Below, in pieces: positions 44,933 through 53,441 of a DNA stretch of 64,000 bases; position 1 is the first letter of the stretch, and every line of letters starts with the position of its first letter. Position numbers and translations under genes: made by a program. Below the pieces are notes generated by a model. It was not told the origin of the DNA. It worked only from the letters and a program-made list of their open reading frames with translations, and made no database searches. This DNA comes from Candidatus Kapaibacterium sp. (GTDB taxonomy: Bacteria; Bacteroidota; Ignavibacteria; Kapaibacteriales; UBA2268), in the NCBI GenBank assembly GCA_013414795.1, contig CP058732.1, forward strand, positions 2,267,737 to 2,331,736. Reading direction: 5' to 3'.

Positions 44933-45325
44933 ATGGCAAATAGTCAAAGATATACAAGGGAAATACCACACCGCTATCGTCTGGAAGCCCAAAAGTTTCC
45001 GAGCGGTTTCGTTTCTTTGCCAAATCGTTATGTTGACCCAATTTCTGGCAAAAAAGAATTCGAAAAAATCAAACTTCAAGGGTTTGGAACTATCTTATCA
45101 TATACTATTATCCACATTGCAAGCGACCAGTTTAAATTGCTAACTCCTTATGCAGTTGCAATAATCGAAACAGACGAAGGCGCCAGAGTTACTGCAATGA
45201 TAACCGACACCAACTTCGAAGACTTAAAAATCGGAGCACGTGTTGAATTTGTATTAAGGAAAATTATGGAAGAGGGCGCAAGCGGAATTATTAATTATGG
45301 ATATAAAGCAAAAGTAATTGGCTAA
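44933..45325 (+). CDS. DUF35 OB-fold protein lacking zinc-ribbon cysteines
   Basis: A 130-aa protein starting at the ATG at 44933, which has GGAGGG 8 nt upstream and follows the thiolase stop by one base. The C-terminal OB-fold is normal: LQGFGTILSYTIIHIA, LTPYAVAIIETDEGARVTAM, DLKIGARVEFVLRKI, and INYGYKAKVIG. The N-terminal part keeps the family frame HRYRLEAQKF and LPNRYV and EFEKIKL, but the four zinc-binding Cys expected between them are all replaced (F-PSG and DPIS), and the whole protein contains no Cys. In archaea DUF35 bridges thiolase and HMG-CoA synthase and shares their CoA site. The loss of zinc is therefore notable. Confidence 0.88.
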   Translation: MANSQRYTREIPHRYRLEAQKFPSGFVSLPNRYVDPISGKKEFEKIKLQGFGTILSYTIIHIASDQFKLLTPYAVAIIETDEGARVTAMITDTNFEDLKIGARVEFVLRKIMEEGASGIINYGYKAKVIG

Positions 45326-45345
45326 AAGACGTCCTATTAGTCCCC

Positions 45346-45378
45346 AAGCCCCCGCGAAGTTGCGGGGGCTTTTCTTTT
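45346..45378 (+). terminator. Strong terminator after HMGS-thiolase-DUF35 operon
   Basis: A 10-bp GC-rich stem, AAGCCCCCGC with GCGGGGGCTT, and a 6-nt loop are followed by TTCTTTT. It lies 20 nt after the DUF35 stop and one base from the convergent phosphoesterase stop. Confidence 0.9.
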
Positions 45379-46054
45379 AATAATCGCAATTGAAAGTGTA
45401 GTACAACTTGCCTTTATCAATGTCAAATGCACAAAGATATCCTAATGTTTTTTTAAATGGTGAATTGGCATAAACGCATCCGCCGTCAAGGAAAATTTTC
45501 CAATGATTCAATGAATCTAATATTTTGTCCAAAGGAGTGGGTGTGTGTCCCACGATTAATTTCCTCATACCAATTTTGGCTGGGTCAACTCTTTGGCTTC
45601 GACCCCAAACAATGTAATGTTTATCCTCGAAAGGGTCATCTAAATCGAAATTTAAGTCTCCGTGTGCAAGCACATAGTTTTCGAGTTCCACATAAAACGG
45701 CATAGATTCAAAAAAATGAATGTAATCGACAGGTATATCTTTGGGATGGTCTACTCCAAAACCCTTCAATGTTGCATCGCATCCATTGTATTCCCAGTTT
45801 ATCAAAGCAAAAGGGTCATCGATAGCATTTAAAAGCATATCCTCGTGGTTTCCCCGAACTGACAACGCCTTTCCTCTTTCCCATAAATCTTTTACAAAAT
45901 CCACAGTTTGTTTAACTCTTGGTCCGCGGTCAATCAAATCTCCCAAGAAATAAATGAAATCTGATGAAGTTATTTTTACCACTTCGAAAAGCAATTTTTT
46001 CAAAGTTAGGAAACAACCGTGAACATCGCCAACCACAATTCTTGATGTCACCAT
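45377..46054 (-). CDS. Metallophosphoesterase (PPP-type phosphatase)
   Basis: A 225-aa calcineurin-like phosphatase with all motifs in order: VVGDVHGCFLTL (GDxHG), FLGDLIDRGP (GDxxDRG), SVRGNHEDML (GNHE), AHGDLNFDL and IVGHTPTP (GHxxP). Those residues bind two metals. It resembles bacterial serine/threonine phosphatases and bis(5'-nucleosyl)tetraphosphatases (ApaH-like); the substrate is open. It is transcribed divergently from the E1 gene with a 103-nt gap and convergently with the DUF35 operon. Confidence 0.92.
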   Translation of the reverse strand: MVTSRIVVGDVHGCFLTLKKLLFEVVKITSSDFIYFLGDLIDRGPRVKQTVDFVKDLWERGKALSVRGNHEDMLLNAIDDPFALINWEYNGCDATLKGFGVDHPKDIPVDYIHFFESMPFYVELENYVLAHGDLNFDLDDPFEDKHYIVWGRSQRVDPAKIGMRKLIVGHTPTPLDKILDSLNHWKIFLDGGCVYANSPFKKTLGYLCAFDIDKGKLYYTFNCDY

Positions 46055-46096
46055 AAGTAAAATTTCTTATATTGTGATTTTTGTTTAACCAAAAAA

Positions 46097-46104
46097 CAAA
46101 ATTA
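46097..46104 (-). promoter_or_regulatory. TAATTTTG box upstream of metallophosphoesterase
   Basis: On the minus strand ATAATTTTGTT lies 42 nt before the ATG at 46054, fitting TAnnTTTG. Confidence 0.45.
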
Positions 46105-46157
46105 TCTTTTTTCGTCAATAAAAATTTATGTTAGTTTAACAAAATAAATATAAAGTT

Positions 46158-48296
46158 ATGAAGAATTCAACTACTGCAAAGAAAAAAACAAAGAAAGCAG
46201 AAACAAACGGAAGCAATGAAATCGTTAAAATAATTTATCTCGGAAAAGAACGCGAAGTAGAACTTTACAGTAAATTCGATTTTGAAGGTTTCGACAGAGA
46301 AACAATTCTTAAATGGTATAAATTAAACCAACTTGGAAGACGCCTCGACGAAAAGGCTGCTCTTTACTTAAAGATGGCAAAAGGATGGTCCTACCACGCC
46401 CCATTCGGTGGGCACGACGGAATACAATTGGCTTTGGGACAAGTCTTTCGTGCTGGCAAAGACTTCCTATTCCCCTACTACCGCGATATGCTTACCTCCC
46501 TTTCTGCTGGAATAACCCCGTACGAAATAATTTTAAACGGTTTGAGCAAAGAATACGATGTTGCTGGGGGTGGTCGCCATATGAGCAATCATTTCGCTAA
46601 ACCATCGATTCGTATCCAAAATGTCTCTTCTTGCACTGGAAACCACGCCCAACACGCCGCAGGCCTTGGTCGAGCAATTAAAAGATATGGTGGAGACGAA
46701 ATTGTTTTCTGTTCCACTGGGGAATCTGCAACTGCCGAAGGCTATTACTACGAAGCAGTCAACAGTGCTTCCACAGAAAAACTTCCCGTTGTGTTCGTAA
46801 TTCAAAACAATAAATACGGAATTTCGGTTCCCCTGCACGAAGTAATGGGAAATTTAAATGTTGCAGAAAATTTCGCTGGTTTTAAAAATCTTAAAATTAT
46901 TAGTTGCGACGGACGGGACCCATTCGATTCCTATCGAGCATTAATGTCTGCTATTGAATGGGTCAAGTCGGGAAATGGACCCGCAATGGTTCACGCTGAT
47001 TGCGATAGAATAGGTTCCCACTCCAATTCTGACAACCACGAACTTTATCGTTCCCCAGAAGAACTGACAACGGTTATGCGTCGCGACCCACTTCTTCAAT
47101 TCCGTTATCACATATTAAACAAAAACATAGCAACAGAAGAAGAACTTCAAGAAATTGAATCAGAAAATCAAAAAATAATTTTCGAGGCAGCAGACAAAGC
47201 AGAACAAACCCCTGATGCAGACGGAAGCCAATGGAACAAATTCATTATACCAGAACCCTACATTCCGAAAGACGCGAAAACAGAAGAATATGAACCCGAA
47301 CCCAATGCTCCGCTTATTTCACTTCGAGAAGCAATTAACCAGACATTGATTGAGGAGTTCCAACGAAATCCAAATACATTCCTTTGGGGACAAGATATTG
47401 GCAAAGGAGGCGTATTCAACGTCGTTAAAGGAATGCCCCAAATGTTTGGCAAAGAACGTGTATTTAATGCACCAATTGCCGAAGATAATATTGTTGGAAC
47501 TGCTAACGGTTTCTGCCGATACCGTGACGATATTCGAGTAGTCATCGAAGGGGCAGAATTTGCTGATTACTTCTGGCCAGCAATGGAACAGTTGGTCGAA
47601 TGTTCCCACGACTACTGGCGAACAAAAGGACAATTTACTCCAAATATTGTTATTCGATTGGCAAGTGGTGGATACATTCAAGGAGGACTATACCATTCAC
47701 AAAACATCGAAGGGGCTTTGGTAACTCTGCCTGGCATTAGAATTGTAACTCCAGCCTTCGCCGACGATGCAGTTGGTTTGATGCGAAACGCAATCCGCTC
47801 TCGCGGGGTTACAATGTACCTCGAACCAAAATTTCTTTACAACTTTAAGAATGCATTTGCTCCCAAGCCCCATCCAGAATTTGTTGTTCCTTTCGGAAAA
47901 GCAAAAATCCGAAGGGAAGGAAAAGATGTAACTGTTGTTGCATACGGTACCGCTGTCCACTTATCATTGTTCGCCGCTAAGGAATTGGAACGCGAAGGCA
48001 TTTCTGTCGAAGTTATCGACTTGCGTTCTTTGATACCCTGGGACGAAGAACTGGTATTCGAATCGATAAAGAAAACAAACCGAGTTGTTATTGCCCACGA
48101 GGATAAAGTTACTGGTGGCTTCGGTGGTGAAATTGCAGCAAAGATAAGTGAATTTGCATTTAATTACCTCGATGCGCCGATTGTCAGAGTTGGTTCGAAA
48201 GACGTCCCTGTCGGCTTTGCAAAAAGTTACGAAAATGCCATTCTACCAAACACTAACGATGTGATAAACGCAATCAAGAAGGTTTTAAACTTTTAA
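46158..48296 (+). CDS. Fused alpha/beta 2-oxoacid dehydrogenase E1 (branched-chain type)
   Basis: A 712-aa thiamine diphosphate enzyme with the two E1 subunits in one chain. After a Lys-rich N-terminal tail, the alpha part (about 40-340) shows RRLDEKAALYLKMAKGW, FPYYRDMLTSLSAGI, GGGRHMSNHFA, GNHAQHAAGLGRAIKRYG and the ThDP motif region STGESATAEGYYYEAVNSAS with NNKYGISVP. The beta part (about 385-712) has LREAINQTLIEEFQRNP, GQDIGKGGVFNV, NAPIAEDNIVGTANG, FADYFWPAMEQLV, and VEVIDLRSLIPWDEELV with VTGGFGGEIAAKI. It decarboxylates a branched 2-oxoacid and loads the acyl group onto E2; E2 and E3 are not in the window. Similar fused E1s are common in Bacteroidetes. It fits supply of isobutyryl- and isovaleryl-CoA to neighbouring genes. 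Confidence 0.93.
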   Translation: MKNSTTAKKKTKKAETNGSNEIVKIIYLGKEREVELYSKFDFEGFDRETILKWYKLNQLGRRLDEKAALYLKMAKGWSYHAPFGGHDGIQLALGQVFRAGKDFLFPYYRDMLTSLSAGITPYEIILNGLSKEYDVAGGGRHMSNHFAKPSIRIQNVSSCTGNHAQHAAGLGRAIKRYGGDEIVFCSTGESATAEGYYYEAVNSASTEKLPVVFVIQNNKYGISVPLHEVMGNLNVAENFAGFKNLKIISCDGRDPFDSYRALMSAIEWVKSGNGPAMVHADCDRIGSHSNSDNHELYRSPEELTTVMRRDPLLQFRYHILNKNIATEEELQEIESENQKIIFEAADKAEQTPDADGSQWNKFIIPEPYIPKDAKTEEYEPEPNAPLISLREAINQTLIEEFQRNPNTFLWGQDIGKGGVFNVVKGMPQMFGKERVFNAPIAEDNIVGTANGFCRYRDDIRVVIEGAEFADYFWPAMEQLVECSHDYWRTKGQFTPNIVIRLASGGYIQGGLYHSQNIEGALVTLPGIRIVTPAFADDAVGLMRNAIRSRGVTMYLEPKFLYNFKNAFAPKPHPEFVVPFGKAKIRREGKDVTVVAYGTAVHLSLFAAKELEREGISVEVIDLRSLIPWDEELVFESIKKTNRVVIAHEDKVTGGFGGEIAAKISEFAFNYLDAPIVRVGSKDVPVGFAKSYENAILPNTNDVINAIKKVLNF

Positions 48297-51089
48297 CTTT
48301 TCTTCATTGATTTTGTTGAATTTATAGAACTCCCTTAGGGCTTTGCCTGTATGGGAGTTTTTGCACTTGGCTATTTTCTCTGGACTTCCAGTGCAGACAA
48401 CTCTTCCGCCGTCTTCTCCTGCTTCGGGTCCGAGGTCAATGACATAATCCGCAGCAGAAATTACGTAAAGATTGTGTTCAATAATGATAACGGTATTTCC
48501 GCTGTCTACAAGTTTGTCGAAGCAGAGAAGAAGTTTCGATATATCGTCAAGGTGCAAACCAGTTGTTGGCTCGTCGAAAAGTAGAACCACATTTTCGGTA
48601 TCGGGTTGGTCTAAATAAGATGCAAGTTTGATTCTTTGCGATTCGCCACCAGAAAATGTATTCGATGGCTGTCCAAGTTTAACGTAACCCAAACCAATAT
48701 CTTGATAGATTTGCAATTTTTGTACAATCCTTGGTTCCTCGTAAAAGAAATCTATAGCCTCGTCGACAGTCATTTCCAAGACATCAATTATCGACTTGTC
48801 CTTATAAAGAATATTTCGGACTTCTTTTTTATAGCGAGTTCCTTTACAGGCTTCGCAAACAAGTTGAACATCTGGTAAGAATTGCATATCGATTGTCACT
48901 AAACCTTCGCCCTGGCATACTTCACACCTTCCACCAGGAATATTGAAGGAGAAATAGCCAGGTTTCAACCCCAATTGCTTTGCAAGAGGCGTCGAAGCGT
49001 AAAGTTCCCTAATCAAATCGAAAACTTTTGAGAAAGTAGCAAGAGTGGAACGGCTCGACTTCCCTATCGGATTTTGGTCTACAAGTTCAACACGGCTGAA
49101 AAAGCCATCGACATCCACCTTATCGAATGCAGTTGTCGAGGCTTCGTTTTTAATCATAATGTCGCGTAAGCCTTTATAAATCACATCGTAAAGCAAAGTG
49201 CTCTTTCCAGAACCAGAAACGCCTGTGATAACAGTCATCAATCCAAGCGGAATTTCAAGGTAATCTATCTTTAAATTATGCTGTTTCGCATTGAAAATCC
49301 GAATTGTACCCATTCCTTCGTCACGTTTTTGTTTATCAATTCGGACCTTCTTTTTGCCAGAAAGGTATTGTCCAGTAATCGACTTCTTCGACTTCAAAAT
49401 TTCGTTGTAAGTACCTTGGAAAATGATATTTCCACCTTTATCGCCAGCACCAGGTCCCAAATCGATTATCATATCTGCTTGACGGATTATGTCTGGGTCG
49501 TGTTCGACAATAAGTATTGTGTTACCAGCATCACGCAGTCGAAAAAGAATTTGCAACAGTCTATCAGTATCGCGAGGATGCAATCCAATACTTGGTTCGT
49601 CCAACACAAACAAAGTTTCGACGAGGGAGGAACCAAGAGCATTTGCAAGTTGAATCCTTTGCATTTCCCCGCCCGAAAGCGTGTGGGCAAGCCTTTCGAG
49701 AGTTAAATAATGCAAACCAATATCTATCAAAAGTTTCAAACGCCATTTAATGTGTTCTATTACTTGGCCAACAACTTTGAACTCGTACTCGGTTAAATTA
49801 ATATTTTCAAAAAATTCGTACAATTTATCTAAGGGATATTTAATCAATTCTGGAATGTTTTTGCCAGCAACGAAAACTTGACGTGCAGAGGTACGAATTC
49901 GCGAACCTCCACAAGCCCGACAAGTGGTGTAGCCTCGATATCTTGCAAGCATAATGCGATTTTGAACTTTATAACTTTTTTCTTGCAAGTAACGGAAATA
50001 CTCGTTTAAGCCCCAGAAATGTTCGTTTCCGTTCCAAAGGAAATCCATTTCTTCGGGTGTAAAATCCTTAATAGGCTTATCAATCGAAATTCCACTTTTT
50101 ACTGCAGCATCGAGAATTTCATTCATAATGTTCGTGAAAGAATTAGTGCGGAAAGGATGAAGTGCTCCTTGACGAAGGCTTTTGGACTTATCTGGAATCA
50201 CAAGGTCTTCGTCAATATCCATCGTTCGACCAAAGCCTTGACAAACTGGACAAGCCCCATAAGGATTATTGAAAGAAAATAGTCTTGGTTCAGGCTCTTT
50301 ATAAATTATTTCGCAATCTGCACATTCATAGAGATTGCTAAATTTTTTTATTCTGTTTTCATCTACGAAAACAATCCATGCTCTGCCATCACCAAAACTG
50401 AACGCAATTTCGAGCGAATCTATAATTCTCGATTTTGTCTCGTCGTCTTTTCGGAAAACAACACGGTCCGCTACGATTGCATAATTCTTGAAGTTCATTA
50501 CATCTGTGATATCGACATCTTCGAGAAGTTGTACTTCTTTCTCTTTAATGTTGTATACCCGTGTAAATCCTTGCTCAATTATTTTATTTTTAAATTCGGT
50601 AATTTTACGATAGTTCTCACTTGGTGGAAAGGCTAATAGAAGTTTTTTGCCTTCGGGAAGATTTTTACTCAAATACTCATAAACAGATTGTGAATTATCC
50701 TTTTTGACTTCTTGACGACACTTTTTACATATTGTCTTGCCTATCCTACCAAAAACTAAACGAATATAATCATATATTTCAGTCAAAGTTCCAACAGTAG
50801 AACGTGGGTTTTTGGATTGAGTTCTCTGTTGTATTGCTATTGCTGGTGGTATCCCAGAAATGCTTTCCACATCGGGACGTGGCATTCGTTCAAGGAATTG
50901 CCTGGTGTATGCAGACATAGATTCGACGAAACGTCTTTGCCCTTCGGCATAAATTGTATCGAAAGCAAGCGAAGACTTCCCAGAACCGCTCACTCCCGTA
51001 ATCACTACGAGTTTCCTATGGGGAATTTTTAGGTCGATAGCCTTTAAATTGTGGGTCGATGCTTTCTTAATTTCAATGAACCTGTCCAT
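48285..51089 (-). CDS. uvrA: Excinuclease ABC subunit A
   Basis: A complete 934-aa UvrA, the damage-recognition ATPase of nucleotide excision repair. Two ABC modules show GVSGSGKSSLAFDTIYAEGQ (residues 32-51) and GVSGSGKSTLLYDVIYKGL, with signature motifs LSGGEMQRIQLA and FSGGESQRIKLA and Walker B VLDEPSIGLHPRD and LFDEPTTGLHLDD. Zinc modules are CKKCRQE, CADCEIIY with CPVCQGFG, and CEVCQGEG with CEACKGTRY. It overlaps the end of the convergent E1 gene by 12 nt. The DUF58 gene ends 17 nt upstream of its start. Confidence 0.98.
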   Translation of the reverse strand: MDRFIEIKKASTHNLKAIDLKIPHRKLVVITGVSGSGKSSLAFDTIYAEGQRRFVESMSAYTRQFLERMPRPDVESISGIPPAIAIQQRTQSKNPRSTVGTLTEIYDYIRLVFGRIGKTICKKCRQEVKKDNSQSVYEYLSKNLPEGKKLLLAFPPSENYRKITEFKNKIIEQGFTRVYNIKEKEVQLLEDVDITDVMNFKNYAIVADRVVFRKDDETKSRIIDSLEIAFSFGDGRAWIVFVDENRIKKFSNLYECADCEIIYKEPEPRLFSFNNPYGACPVCQGFGRTMDIDEDLVIPDKSKSLRQGALHPFRTNSFTNIMNEILDAAVKSGISIDKPIKDFTPEEMDFLWNGNEHFWGLNEYFRYLQEKSYKVQNRIMLARYRGYTTCRACGGSRIRTSARQVFVAGKNIPELIKYPLDKLYEFFENINLTEYEFKVVGQVIEHIKWRLKLLIDIGLHYLTLERLAHTLSGGEMQRIQLANALGSSLVETLFVLDEPSIGLHPRDTDRLLQILFRLRDAGNTILIVEHDPDIIRQADMIIDLGPGAGDKGGNIIFQGTYNEILKSKKSITGQYLSGKKKVRIDKQKRDEGMGTIRIFNAKQHNLKIDYLEIPLGLMTVITGVSGSGKSTLLYDVIYKGLRDIMIKNEASTTAFDKVDVDGFFSRVELVDQNPIGKSSRSTLATFSKVFDLIRELYASTPLAKQLGLKPGYFSFNIPGGRCEVCQGEGLVTIDMQFLPDVQLVCEACKGTRYKKEVRNILYKDKSIIDVLEMTVDEAIDFFYEEPRIVQKLQIYQDIGLGYVKLGQPSNTFSGGESQRIKLASYLDQPDTENVVLLFDEPTTGLHLDDISKLLLCFDKLVDSGNTVIIIEHNLYVISAADYVIDLGPEAGEDGGRVVCTGSPEKIAKCKNSHTGKALREFYKFNKINEEKLKV

Positions 51090-51106
51090 AACTCCTAAAA
51101 CTCTAA

Positions 51107-52000
51107 TTAAAGTGTTGCCCTCTTGGTTAAATATTGTCTTAATGCTTTATCGAATGGCTCGTCAGTGCGAATTACATTAAAATCGATATTTCTTTCGAAA
51201 CATTCTCTTTTTATTTGGTTTATAAAATCAACTACCTTTTCACGATAAAATTTTTTCAACTGCAACGGTTGAGTTTGCAAAGTTTCGGCAGTTTCCATAT
51301 CCTTAAACAAAACTGAACCAGAGTATTTAAAATCTATTTCTTGTGGGTCCAAAACTTGAAAAGCAATTACTTCGTGCTTTTTATGTCGAAAATGTTTTAA
51401 CGCATTCAACACAGATTCTGGGTCGTCGAAGAAATCGCTGAAAATCACGACTAAACCACGGCGGACAATTTTCTCGGCTAATTGATTTAATGCCTTGGCT
51501 GTACCAGTCCTATCCGTAGGATAGGTTTTGTCGATTGTTTTCAAAATTTCTGCAATGTATGATGATTTAGAGCGTGGCGGCAAATATGTATGCAAAGTTT
51601 CGTCGTAAAGAGCAAGCCCAACTGCATCCCGTTGCTTCATTAATAGATAGGCAAGCGCAGCAGCAAGGTAGGCTGAATATTCGTATTTACTTATGTTATT
51701 CTTAGAAGCAAAACGCATAGAAGCACTTTTGTCAATTGCAATAATGCACCGCAGATTGGTTTCCTCTTCGAATTGCTTAACAAAATATTTATCTGTGCGA
51801 GCAAAAACTTTCCAGTCAATGTGCTTAATTTCATCCCCAGGATTATATTGGCGATGTTCAGCGAATTCGACGCTAAAACCGTGGTACGGAGAGCGATGCA
51901 AACCAGTCATAAAGCCTTCGACTACAAGTCGAGCCTTGAGTTCAATACTTTTCAGTTGAGCAACAACGCTCGGTTGCAAAAACCGACGATAATCATCCAT
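51107..52000 (-). CDS. DUF58 domain protein (vWA-like)
   Basis: A 297-aa cytosolic DUF58 protein: GFMTGLHRSPYHGFSVEFAE, HRQYNPGDEIKHIDWKVFAR, TDKYFVKQFEEETNLRCIIA, and IDKSASMRF (vWA-like DxSxS metal site), then FSDFFDDPESVLNALKHFRH. DUF58 proteins usually accompany MoxR AAA ATPases and vWA membrane proteins in protein-maturation operons. Here those partners are absent; instead the gene overlaps serS by one base (TAATG). Function is unknown. Confidence 0.9.
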   Translation of the reverse strand: MDDYRRFLQPSVVAQLKSIELKARLVVEGFMTGLHRSPYHGFSVEFAEHRQYNPGDEIKHIDWKVFARTDKYFVKQFEEETNLRCIIAIDKSASMRFASKNNISKYEYSAYLAAALAYLLMKQRDAVGLALYDETLHTYLPPRSKSSYIAEILKTIDKTYPTDRTGTAKALNQLAEKIVRRGLVVIFSDFFDDPESVLNALKHFRHKKHEVIAFQVLDPQEIDFKYSGSVLFKDMETAETLQTQPLQLKKFYREKVVDFINQIKRECFERNIDFNVIRTDEPFDKALRQYLTKRATL

Positions 52001-53268
52001 TATTTAGTTATTTTTTCGAACTTAGTATATTGACGAAGGACTTCGGGGATTGTTACACTTCCGTCCTCGGGATTATAATAATTTTCCAGAAGAGCAACAA
52101 TCAAACGGGAAGTTGCAAGTCCACTACCATTAAGTGTATGAACAAATTCTGGTTTGTCGTTTGGAGTTCGTTTAAATCGAATGTTAGCCCGCCTTGCCTG
52201 GAAATCTTCGAAATTGCTACAACTTGAAACTTCAAGCCACTTCTTTTCAGCAGGCGACCAAACCTCAATATCGTAAGTCTTTGCACTTGAAAAACTTGTA
52301 TCACCACTACAAAGTAAAACCACTCGATATGGTATATTCAAATCCTGCAAAATCGATTCAGCATCTTTTGTCAAAAGTTCTAATTCTTCGTAAGAAGTTT
52401 CGGGCGTGGTATATTTTACCAGTTCAACCTTGTTGAATTGGTGAACACGGAGAAATCCTTTCGTCTCTTTTCCATAACTGCCAGCCTCTCTACGAAAGCA
52501 AGGCGTATATGCAACAAATTTTTTGGGCAAATCCTCAATGTTCAAAACCTCGTTTGAATGGTAATTTGTAACTGGTACCTCGGCTGTTGGAATAAGATAC
52601 AATTCATCTTTGTCAATGTAGTACATATCATCAGCGAGTTTGGGAATTTGACCAGTTCCAATCATAGCATTTTCGTTCACAACCAAAGGCGGGAGCATTT
52701 CCAAATAATTGTGCTCATAAATGTGTTTCTCGAGCATATAAGTTATCAATGCTCGTTCCAAAGCCGCACCTTTGCCAATGTAATACGCAAAGCCAGAACC
52801 AGTTACTTTGGCACCACGCTCGAAATCGAGTATGTTCAACGCTTTTGAAATTTGTATGTGGTCTGGCACATTTTTTTCCAAAGGAATGCCCCAAGCACGC
52901 ACCACAACATTGTCGTTCGAGTCCTTTCCAGCGGGCACACTTTGATGCAACATATTAGGAATTTTTAACAGTTCGGCTCTGATTTTCGTTTCAATTTCCC
53001 GTAGTTCGTCGTCCATTGCCTTGATCTGGTCGGAGACTACTCGCATTTCTTCGATTTTAGCCGTGGCGTCTTGCTTTTCCTTTTTCAGCCTTGCAATTTC
53101 GTTCGAAACAACATTGCGATGATGTTTCAACCGCTCGACCTCGGCAATAATTTTTCGTCGATTCTCATCCAATTCAAGAAGAAAATCAATATTCGCATTT
53201 TCGCCTTTTAACTCAATGTTTTTGCGAACTAATTCGGGATTCTCTCGAATAAATTTTAAATCCAGCAT
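52000..53268 (-). CDS. serS: Serine-tRNA ligase
   Basis: A 422-aa class II synthetase. MLDLKFIRENPELVRKNIEL begins the tRNA-binding coiled coil (about 1-110), followed by GSGFAYYIGKGAALERAL, YLEMLPPLVVNENAMIGTGQ, TAEVPVTNYHSNEVL (motif near TxE), FRREAGSYGKETKGFLRVHQ (motif 2), and the motif 3 region NGSGLATSRLIVALLENY. The start is the ATG at 53268, with TAGGA upstream and a TAATTTTG box 18 nt before it; a 12-codon upstream extension would read through that box. The DUF58 start overlaps its stop. Confidence 0.97.
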   Translation of the reverse strand: MLDLKFIRENPELVRKNIELKGENANIDFLLELDENRRKIIAEVERLKHHRNVVSNEIARLKKEKQDATAKIEEMRVVSDQIKAMDDELREIETKIRAELLKIPNMLHQSVPAGKDSNDNVVVRAWGIPLEKNVPDHIQISKALNILDFERGAKVTGSGFAYYIGKGAALERALITYMLEKHIYEHNYLEMLPPLVVNENAMIGTGQIPKLADDMYYIDKDELYLIPTAEVPVTNYHSNEVLNIEDLPKKFVAYTPCFRREAGSYGKETKGFLRVHQFNKVELVKYTTPETSYEELELLTKDAESILQDLNIPYRVVLLCSGDTSFSSAKTYDIEVWSPAEKKWLEVSSCSNFEDFQARRANIRFKRTPNDKPEFVHTLNGSGLATSRLIVALLENYYNPEDGSVTIPEVLRQYTKFEKITK

Positions 53269-53286
53269 AATTCCTACAAAAAAATA

Positions 53287-53294
53287 CAAAATTA
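53287..53294 (-). promoter_or_regulatory. TAATTTTG box, putative -7 element for serS
   Basis: On the minus strand GTAATTTTGTATTT is 18 nt upstream of the serS ATG. On the plus strand of the same gap TAAATTTG (53403-53410) lies 31 nt before pruA and also fits TAnnTTTG. Confidence 0.5.
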
Positions 53295-53441
53295 CCAAAA
53301 ACAATTCATCTTTATTCGAAATCTGTTCGCAAACAACAAGATTTGCAACACGGAAATAGTTGATTATTCAATAAGTATAGGAAGTAGTAAAGTTAAAATT
53401 CTTAAATTTGTTTTTTTGTTCAACTTAAAAGGTAAAAAAAT

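Noticed and set aside
44885-45325. Longer DUF35 protein starting inside the thiolase gene
   Set aside because: The ATG at 44933 has GGAGGG upstream and gives the family N-terminus; the extra 16 residues overlap thiolase codons.
52000-53304. serS start 12 codons upstream
   Set aside because: It would read through a TAATTTTG promoter-like box; MLDLKFIRENP at 53268 is the usual SerRS start.
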